Below are positions 56,150 to 64,000 of a DNA stretch of 64,000 nucleotides, piece by piece. A program made the position numbers and the translations under genes. This DNA comes from Cordilura impudica (taxonomy: Eukaryota; Arthropoda; Insecta; Diptera; Scathophagidae): NCBI GenBank assembly GCA_963682025.1, contig OY821517.1, positions 340,738,196-340,802,195 of the forward strand, read 5' to 3'. The notes beneath the pieces are model-generated. The model did no database searches, was not told where the DNA came from, and saw only the letters and a program-made list of their open reading frames with translations. Each line of letters starts with the position of its first letter. The first letter of the stretch is position 1.

Positions 56150-56493
56150 CGGCTTGTCATAGAATAGAAGTAATCTTCTATTACGGAAGCATTATAAACA
56201 AGTAAGGGTGTTAAATTCGGCTGGGCCGAATCTTTGATATCCTCCACCTTTTTCATTTTCAATTTTCATTGTTAATTTATCATTTTCTATTTTTCACTTT
56301 TCAATTTTCATCTTTCGTTTTCGGCTTGTCATAGAATAGAAGTAATCTTCTATTACGGAAGCATTATAAACAAGTAAGGGTGTTAAATTCGGCTGGGCCG
56401 AATCTTTGATATCCTCCACCTTTTTCATTTTCAATTTTCATTGTTAATTTATCATTTTCTATTTTTCACTTTTCAATTTTCATCTTTCGTTTT
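56150..56493. repeat. Exact tandem duplication, 2 x 172 bp
   Basis: 56150..56321 and 56322..56493 read identically by eye. Each copy holds flank, the element end ACAAGTAAG, the hairpin ATTCGGCTGGGCCGAAT and the first part of the TTTTCATTTTC array. Confidence 0.9.
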
Positions 56494-56872
56494 TCATTTT
56501 TTGTTTTTAATTTTTAATTTCTCATTTTCCATTTTTAATTTTTCATTTTCCATTTTCGATTTTTCATTTTCCATTTTCGATTTTTCATTTTTCATTTTTA
56601 ATTTTTCATTTTCAATTTTCCATTTTTTGTTTTTAATTTTTCATTTTCCATTTTTCGTTTTCCATTTTCCATTTTCCCTTTTCCATTTTCCATTTTTATT
56701 TTTCATTTTTCATTTTCCATATTCCACTTTCGATTTTTCATTTTTCATTTTAATTTATTAATTTTTCATTTTCCATTTTTAATTTAAAATTTTTCATTTT
56801 TAATTTTTAATTTTTCATTTTCCATATTCCATTTTTCATCTTTCGTTTTTCATTTTTAATTTTTAATTTTTC

Positions 56873-56904
<32 letters not shown>

Positions 56905-56921
56905 TCCATTTTTCACTTTCC

Positions 56922-56953
<32 letters not shown>

Positions 56954-57138
56954 ATCATTTTACATTTTCCATTTTTGAATTTTCATTTTTCATTTTTAGT
57001 TTTCCATTTTCCATTTTTAATTTTTCGTTTTCCGTTTTCCGTTTTCCATATTCCGTTTTCCATATTCCGTTTTCCATTTTCCATTTTTCAATTTTAATTT
57101 TTAATTTTTCATTTTCCATTTTTCATTCTTCATTTTTC

Positions 57139-57170
<32 letters not shown>

Positions 57171-57201
57171 TCCATTTTTCAATTTTAATTTTTAATTTTT
57201 C

Positions 57202-57233
<32 letters not shown>

Positions 57234-57319
57234 TTCAATTTTAATTTTTAATTTTTCATTTTCCATTTTTCGTTTTCCATTTTTCACTTTTAATTTTCAT
57301 TTTCCATTTTGCATTTTTC

Positions 57320-57351
<32 letters not shown>

Positions 57352-57716
57352 TCCATTTTTCAATTTTCATTTTTCATTTTTCAGTTCCCATTTTTCATTT
57401 TTCATTTTTCATTTCCGTTTTTCAATTTTTCATTTTCATTTTTCATTTTCCATTTTCCATTTTTCATCTTTAGTTTTTCAATTTTCGATTTTCATTTTTC
57501 ATTTTCCATTTTTCATTTCCGATTTTCAATTTTTTATTTTCATTTTTCATTTTTCATTTTCCATTTTCCATTTTTCATCTTTAGTTTTTCAATTTTCGAT
57601 TTTCATTTTTCATTTTCCATTTTTAATTTTTCGTTTTCCGTTTTCCGTTTTCCATTTTCCGTTTTTCGTTTTCCATTTTTCATTTTCCATTTTTCAATTT
57701 TAATTTTTGATTTTTC

Positions 57717-57748
<32 letters not shown>

Positions 57749-58590
57749 TTCATTTTCCATTTTTCAATTTTAATTTTTAATTTTTCATTTTCGATTTTTT
57801 ATTTTTCATTTTTCATGTTCCATTTCCCATTTCTCATTATCCATTTTTAATTTTTCATTTTCCATTTTTAATTTTTCATTTTCCACTTTTCATTTTTCAT
57901 TTTTCAGTTTCCATTTTTAATTTTTCATTTTTCATTTCCGATTTTCAATTTTTCATTTTCATTTTTCATTTTCCATTTTTCATCTTTAGTTTTTCAATTT
58001 TCGATTTTCATTTTTCATTTTCCATTTTTCAATTTTCAATTTCCATTTTCCATTTTCATTTTCCGTTTTTCATTTTCCACTTTTCATTTTTATTAAATTT
58101 TTAATTTTTAATATTTAATTTTAATGATAAAAAAATATGTGGTAAAACTTGCTTAGGCCAATGTGACACGTGCACTATTAATATACACACAACTGTAATG
58201 ACTTGAACAATACGAAGAATTGCAACATATACAACATATCTTAAGAAAAACAACAATCACACTGAAAAATTTTATTTTTTCAAGAGTTTTTTCAAAGTTT
58301 CATTCATAGCTCGTGAACCCTTTGACGATTTTAAATAGCAACTCTTTTGGGATCTTAATAAACGATTTTGTACAAAAAAGTACGGTCTAGCTTAAATATT
58401 GACGGCGTGATCGTGATTTCCACAGACAGACGGACAGACAGACAGACGGTCATCGGTAAATCAACTTCCCTTGTTATAAGGAATAAGAAAATATATTTTT
58501 TTGGGGCCTCAGGAATTTATTTCGATGCGTTACAAACGGAATGAAAAACCTATATATACCCTCTGCCACTGAGGTGTGGAGGGTATAAAA
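56196..58590 (-). mobile_element. mini-me/DINE element of a second subfamily (copy M), swollen by a simple array
   Basis: Left end AACAAGTAAGGGTGTTAAAT with hairpin ATTCGGCTGGGCCGAAT (present twice through the 172-bp duplication). The GTCY tract (CAGACAGACGGACAGACAGA) lies at about 58422-58450. CATTCCGTTTGTAAC appears on the minus strand near 58535. The right end GGTGTGGAGGGTATAAAA pairs with GATATCCTCCACC near the left end. Confidence 0.8.
56240..58130. repeat. 1.9-kb simple array of TTTTTCATTTTCCA type
   Basis: Words ATTTTTCATTTTCCATTTTT and variants (AATTTT, CGTTTT) fill the interior of copy M. A block ending in a CATCTTTAGTTTTTCAATTT word recurs several times (57465, 57585, 57983), showing local duplication. 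The 106-codon Phe/Ser/His frame at 56441..56761 is a product of the array. Confidence 0.9.
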
Positions 58591-58879
58591 ACAGTTGTAA
58601 AAAAATTTTTTTGAATAAATCTGGATCCGTTTTTTATTCCCAAAATAATACGATTCCAGTATTATTGTCGCTTCTATTACATATCCAAACTACAGTGCAT
58701 TCTAAGAGAGGACTATCTAGTAGAACTTCCTTATGAAATCTGTTGCTATATTAATAGAGGCTATGTCAGAATATGCGGCATCATGCCAACCCTCTCTCCC
58801 TCTCTCTCTCTCTTGAAATAGGTTTAATATGAAACAATAAAATTTTCAAAAAAAAAAAAATTTTAGAGTTGCGCAAATA
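58591..58879. other. Spacer with (TC)n microsatellite
   Basis: CCTCTCTCCCTCTCTCTCTC at about 58790-58814. Otherwise unassigned. Confidence 0.6.
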
Positions 58880-61800
58880 TGCATTTATAGCAAAACATGC
58901 CAACATGTACCACAACAAATTGAAGGCGTTTTATTGTAAATTTATTGCTCTGGACAGATATTTATGAAAAAGGTTAAAAAAAAGGATTTTTAATGAAAAT
59001 ATGCTTAAACATGCATTTAAATCGAAAATATTCGACAGTAAAACGATGAAATTTGATTGTAAATTTTGTTGATTCGATTAGATGTTTAGGAAAAAATTTG
59101 AATAAATGGGCTTTTTTATGAAAATTAAAAAAAATCCATTTTAAGCAAAATATGCAAAAATATTCAATCACAAATCCATGTCATTTTTATTGTAAATTTA
59201 TTTATTTGGATATAAATTTATGAAAATAATGGGGTTGATTCGGATGAAAATATGCAAAACATTCATTTATAGCAAATTATGCAACTAAAAATCCATACCG
59301 TTTTTATTATAAACTAATTGATTTACATAGATATTAAGGAAAAAAGTTTATTAAATGCGCGTATTTAGGAAAATTTTAAAATTATGTAAAACTATTCAAC
59401 TACAAATCAATGGCATTTTAATCTAAACTTGTTGATGCGCTCAATGAACGGGCTTTTTGGAAAAAATATGCAAAAAAAATATATATTAAAAGCAAAATCC
59501 GCAAAAATATGCAACCAAACACCAGTGCCATTTTTAGTGTATATTTATTGAATTAGATAGATCTTTATGAAAAAATTTGATTTGATTTTTCGTATTTTGA
59601 TGAAAATATAAAAAAAATTTTAAATGCATCGATGCAATTTTCATTGTAAACCTATTTATTTGGATAAAAATTTATGAAAATAATGAGGATTTTGTTGAAA
59701 ATAAGCAAATAAAACCATTTAAAGCAAAATATGCAAAAAAAAAATTCAATTTAAAATATATAACATTTATATAGTAAACGTATTAATTTGGATATAAATT
59801 TATGGTAACCAATAGTATTTTGATGAAAATATGCAAATATATGCGTTTAAACTTATTAATTCGAATAGATATATCTGAGAAAAAAGGTCAACACATGATG
59901 AGGATCTTGATTAAAATATTGAAAAACACACATTTAAAACCAAATTTCCAATTTCAAATTGCAGACATTTTGTTATATGATAGATTTATTGATCTGGATA
60001 AACTTTTTTGGAAAGAATGCAAATTTTTATGAAAATAAGCAAAAACATGCATTTAAGCAAAATATGCAAAAATACTTAAGTACAAATGAGTGTTATTATA
60101 TTGTTAAATTTATTGATTCAAATAGATTATTATGAAAAAAAACTCTATAAATGAGCTTTTTGAAGAAACCATGCCAAAAAGAAATTCAAAACTATCCATT
60201 CGATGTCATTGTATTGTAAATTTATTGATGCGTATGAAAAAAGTTAAATAAATGGCGGTTTTGATGAAAATATGCAAAAACATACATTTATAGCAAATTA
60301 TGCTGAAATATGCAACTACTAATCATACCATTTTTATTATAAATTAATTGATTTACATAGATATTAAGGAAAAAGAGCTTATTAAATGCAAGTATTTAGG
60401 AAAATTTTAAAAATATGGAAAACTATTGAACTAAAAAAATCAATGGCATTTTAATCTAAATTTGTGGATTCGCCCAATCAACGGGCTTTTTGGAAAAAAT
60501 ATGCAAAAAATATATATTACAAGCAAAATATGCAAAAATATGCAACCAAACACCAGTGCCATTTTTGGCGTATATTTATTGAGTTGAAAGATCTTTATGA
60601 AAAAATTATGCATTTTAAGTAAAAATATGCAAAAATGTGCAAACACAAATTTAGCAGATATTTATGCAAAAAGCTCAATAAATGGGCTTCCTGATGAAAA
60701 TATGCAAAACTGAAAACTCAAAGCAAAACTATGAAACCACCAATCGATGCCGTTTTATTGTAAATTTATTGATTCGGATGAAAGAATTAAATAAATGGGG
60801 GGTTTCGATAAAAAATAAGCAAAAACATACATTTATAGCAAATTATGTTAAAATATGTAACTGCTATTTTTTATTATAAATTAATTGATTTTCATAGATA
60901 TTAAGGAAAAAATTAATTAAAAAGCGAATTTTTATAAAAATATGTAAAAGTATGCATTTTAAGTAAAAATATGCAAAAATATGCAACTAAAAAACAATGA
61001 CATTTTAATCTAAATCGGATAGATATTTGTGAAAAATCTCAATAAAAGGGCTTTTCGAAAAAAAAAAAATATGCAAAAAATATATATTAAAAGCAAAATA
61101 TGCAAAAACTTGCAACCACAAATTGATGTTATTTCATGGTCAGTTTACTGATTCAAATAGTTATTTATTAATAAGGGTAAAAAAATTATTAATGAATTTT
61201 TGGAAAACATATACATTTAAAGCAAAATATGAAAAAAAAATATGCAACTACAAATCGATCCCATGTTATTGTAAATTAATTAGTTCGAATAGATATTTAT
61301 GAAATTAATTCAATGTATGATCATTTTTAAGAAAACATGCAAAAATACATATTTACAGCAAAATATGCAACTATAAATGAATGCTATTTTCATTGCCAAA
61401 TTATTGATTTTGATAGATCTTTATAAAAAATGCAAATGTTTATGAATATATGTAAAAGTATGCATTTTAAGTAAAAATATGAAAAAATATGCAACTACTA
61501 GTCAACGATATTTTAATCTGAATTTATTGATTCGAATAGATATTTATGAAAAATCTCAATAAAAGGGCTTTTCTATAAAATATACGCAACCAACCACCAA
61601 TACCATTTTTAGTGTATATATGTATATTGATTTGGATAGATCTCTATGAAAAAGTTAATTAAATGCGAATTTTTAGGAAAATGTGTAAAAAAAATGCATT
61701 TTAAGTAAAAATATGCAAAAATATATAACTACAAATCAATGGCATTTTTAATACAAATTTAGATAGATATTTATGAAGAAGGTCAATAAATGGGCTTCTT

Positions 61801-62995
61801 TATGAAAATATGCAAAAATGAAAATTCAAAGCAAAATATGCAAAACTATGAAACCACCAATCGATGCCAGTTTATTGTAAATTTATGGAAGAAAAAAGTT
61901 AAATAAATGGGGGGTTTCGATAAAAAAAAATAAGCAAAAACATACATTTATAGCAAATTATGCAAATATATGCAACTACAAATCAAAGCTATTTTTATTG
62001 TAAATTTATCAATTTGGATAGATATTTATGAAAAAAGTGTATTAAATGCGTAATTTTATGAAAATATGTAAAAATATGCATTTTAAGTAAAAATTTGCAA
62101 AAATATGCAACTACAAGTCAACGATACTTAAATCTAAATTTATTGCTTCGGATAGATATTTATGAACAAGTTAAATAAAAGGGATTTTCTATAAAAAAAA
62201 AAATGCAAAAATGTAGTATTTAAAGCATAATATGCAAAAATGTGCCAACACAAACCGATGTTATTTCATGGTAATTTAATTGATTCAAATAGCTATTTAT
62301 GAACAAAGTTAGTATTAGGTTGTTAATGATATTTTGCAAAAATATGCATATAAAGCAAAATATGCAAAAATATGCTCGAATAGATTTTTATGAAATTTTT
62401 TCATTATTCGTAAAATTATTAATTTGAATTGATTTGATTTTTCGTAAAGTTAAAATTAGGTTGTTAATGATATTTTGCAAAAATATGCATATAAAGCATA
62501 ATATGCAAAAATATGCTCGATTAGATTTTTATGAAATGTATTCATTTTTTATAAAATTATTAATTTGTATTGATATGATTTTTCGTATTTTAATGAAAAT
62601 ACACAAGAACATTCATTTAAAGCAAAATATGCACAACTAAGCAACCACAAATCAATTCAATTTTTTGCTAAATATATTGATTCGAATAGATATTTATAAA
62701 GAAAAGCTCAATAAATGTGTTTTTTTTTTTAATGAAAATTTGCAAAAAAAAAAAAAAAATATATGTATTTAAAGAAAAATATGCAAAAATATGCAAACAC
62801 CTATCGATCCTATTTTATAGTAAATTTTTTGGTTGGAATAGATATTTATGAAATAAATTCAATGTAAGATAATTTTTAAGAAAATATGCACAAACATACA
62901 ATTATAGCAAAATATGCATAAAAATGCAATTGTAAATCGATGCCATTTTATGGTAAAATTATTGGATTTTATTGATTTATTTAAAGCAAAATATG
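58880..62995. repeat. AT-rich satellite, about 120-bp unit, 1.03-kb higher-order repeat
   Basis: Units carry AAATATGCAAAAATATGCAA, CTACAAATCGATGCCATTTT, ATTGTAAATTTATTGATTCG and AATAGATATTTATGAAAAA. The last phrase spaces mostly at 112-136 bp. A distinctive stretch with CAACCAAACACCAGTGCC recurs in register at 59354 and 60386 (1032 bp apart). A 141-bp duplicated unit (TTAGGTTGTTAATGATATTT) lies at about 62315 and 62456. Open frames here are by-products. Confidence 0.9.
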
Positions 62996-63092
62996 CACAT
63001 GTACATATGAAAACATGCCCATGTCTTGCAACTCCTTAACCCAAATACAACTTGACACAGTCCCAGATATACATATAACTTAATGTTCTTAA

Positions 63093-63555
63093 CCCTTTAA
63101 TGCCCATAGGCAACATTGTATATTTTAGCTTATAAGTCGCGCATTTTTATTTTTCTCCTACGGTTTTTTCTCAGAGTAGCTTGATATATTGTGCAAGCCT
63201 AATTGCAAATATTTTATTCTAGGTATTGATAGAGATCATTTGAGAGATAATCTTATTTGAGTTTACATATAATCCAAAAAAAAAAAGTAATAAAGATATT
63301 TAAAAGTATAAATTTAAATGCTTAAAGATATTTCTTAAAGGTTAAAAAATTAGAAAATAAAATTAAAAAATACTTTTAGATTGTGGTCAGTCATTTTTCA
63401 AACTCAATGTTGCCTATAGGCAACATTTCATAACGGGTAAACCAGGATACATAGGACTTTGAAATTGAAAGCAGTTCATATTTAGGTCTAACCTAACAAC
63501 TACATGAACTGGAAAAATGTTTAACCACGCCCCAATTAATTCGGGCATGAAAGGG
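63093..63555. mobile_element. piggyBac-like MITE, 463 bp, TTAA flanks
   Basis: TTAA at 63089..63092 and 63556..63559 flank inverted ends CCCTTTAATGCCC and CCCTTTCATGCCC. The internal palindrome GTTGCCTATAGGCAAC (about 63409-63424) and its half CATAGGCAACATTG near the left end repeat the same word. Non-coding. Confidence 0.88.
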
Positions 63556-63559
63556 TTAA

Positions 63560-64000
63560 ATATATTAGAATGAAACTAGCAAATGTTTTGTAAAAAAATA
63601 TAAAAAATCATATTTTGATTGTAGCGTCATTTTACGATTAGCATTAGTTCATGAACTAGTTCTACAAAAACCAGCAGAAGGTCTAGTTTTATCCAGTTGT
63701 TGTTGTAGTTATTAGTATCAGAAGAACTAGTTGCCTGTTTCTACTAAACTTGTATGGAACTTGTTTTTTTTTTTTCTTTTAATAAATGAGTAGTTTTCAG
63801 AGTTTTCATGTTGCCAATAATTTTTTTTTTCTTCTCTTAAACTGTAACTAAACGTAAAGTAGTATCTTGTTGGAACACCATTTGTGGTCTTAAGCCTTAA
63901 GCCAACATTGTCCGACCATTCATATTTTAATTGCTTTAATTGATAATAATTGATACATTATTTAATTTTTTAATTAACATTTTTGATTATATTATTAACA
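63560..64000. other. Unassigned end of window
   Basis: AACTAGTTCTACAAAAACCA and AGAACTAGTTGCCTG show short inverted CTAGTT words. No element could be defined. Confidence 0.35.

Noticed and set aside
56441..56761. 106-codon Phe/Ser/His frame
   Set aside because: Produced entirely by the TTTTCATTTTCCA array.
58880..62995. Possible CRISPR-like repeat-spacer structure
   Set aside because: Units are contiguous and degenerate with no constant repeat or unique spacers, and the DNA is eukaryotic.

Overview
The window looks like a piece of a large, AT-rich, repeat-packed higher-fly (brachyceran dipteran, probably calyptrate) genome. The evidence is indirect: many copies of a DINE/mini-me type element with (GTCY)n tracts and a terminal hairpin, a DD41D Tc1/mariner element, jockey-like LINE, hAT, piggyBac-like and Helitron remains, and spliceosomal introns with GTAAGT donors. 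No bacterial-style genes, operons, rRNA or tRNA genes were seen.

Host gene. Only two convincing host exons are visible, both on the minus strand: 24897..25104 and 5168..5374. Both have GTAAGT donors, and the phase-0 end of the first fits the phase-0 start of the second. The window therefore appears to lie largely inside and upstream of one minus-strand gene whose introns are filled with repeats. A second, diverged copy of the upstream exon lies at 20477..20713 inside a minisatellite and has lost its donor.

Layout. 1-4.9 kb: decayed Tc1-like and DD41D transposases, a LINE 3' fragment, a MITE. 5.2-5.4 kb: exon. 6.2-8.1 kb: two tandem arrays. 8.1-9.0 kb: Bari/Tc1-like remnant. 10.6-12.2 kb: a head-to-head pair of DINEs. 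14.2-19.0 kb: a nested complex in which one DINE is split by a long-TIR transposon carrying an unusual spliced gene and by a hAT element, and the hAT carries another DINE. 19.2-24.4 kb: a minisatellite with the duplicated exon and a 142-bp satellite. 24.9 kb: exon. 26.4-29.3 kb: Helitron-like elements, one with a helicase fragment. 30.9-32.2 kb: a nearly intact DD41D transposon with one catalytic residue lost. 33.06-36.05 kb: a Helitron-like element holding a 158-bp satellite and an insert with a GC-rich array. 36.7-40.9 kb: a second nested complex (Tc1-like, DINE, SINE, another DINE, and an inverted-repeat element with a protein fragment). 41-46.5 kb: Helitron-like elements, MITE, mariner remnant, DINE, and another fragment of the same uncharacterised protein family. 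48.6-52.4 kb: minisatellite split by a DINE. 52.9-58.6 kb: four DINEs, one swollen by a 1.9-kb simple array. 58.9-63.0 kb: a roughly 120-bp satellite with 1.03-kb higher-order periodicity. 63.1-63.6 kb: piggyBac-like MITE with TTAA flanks.

The most unusual items are the long-TIR element with its zinc-finger-like, GERFHQDI-motif protein, the fragments of a second protein family in or near inverted-repeat elements, the exon duplication, and the nested insertion order.
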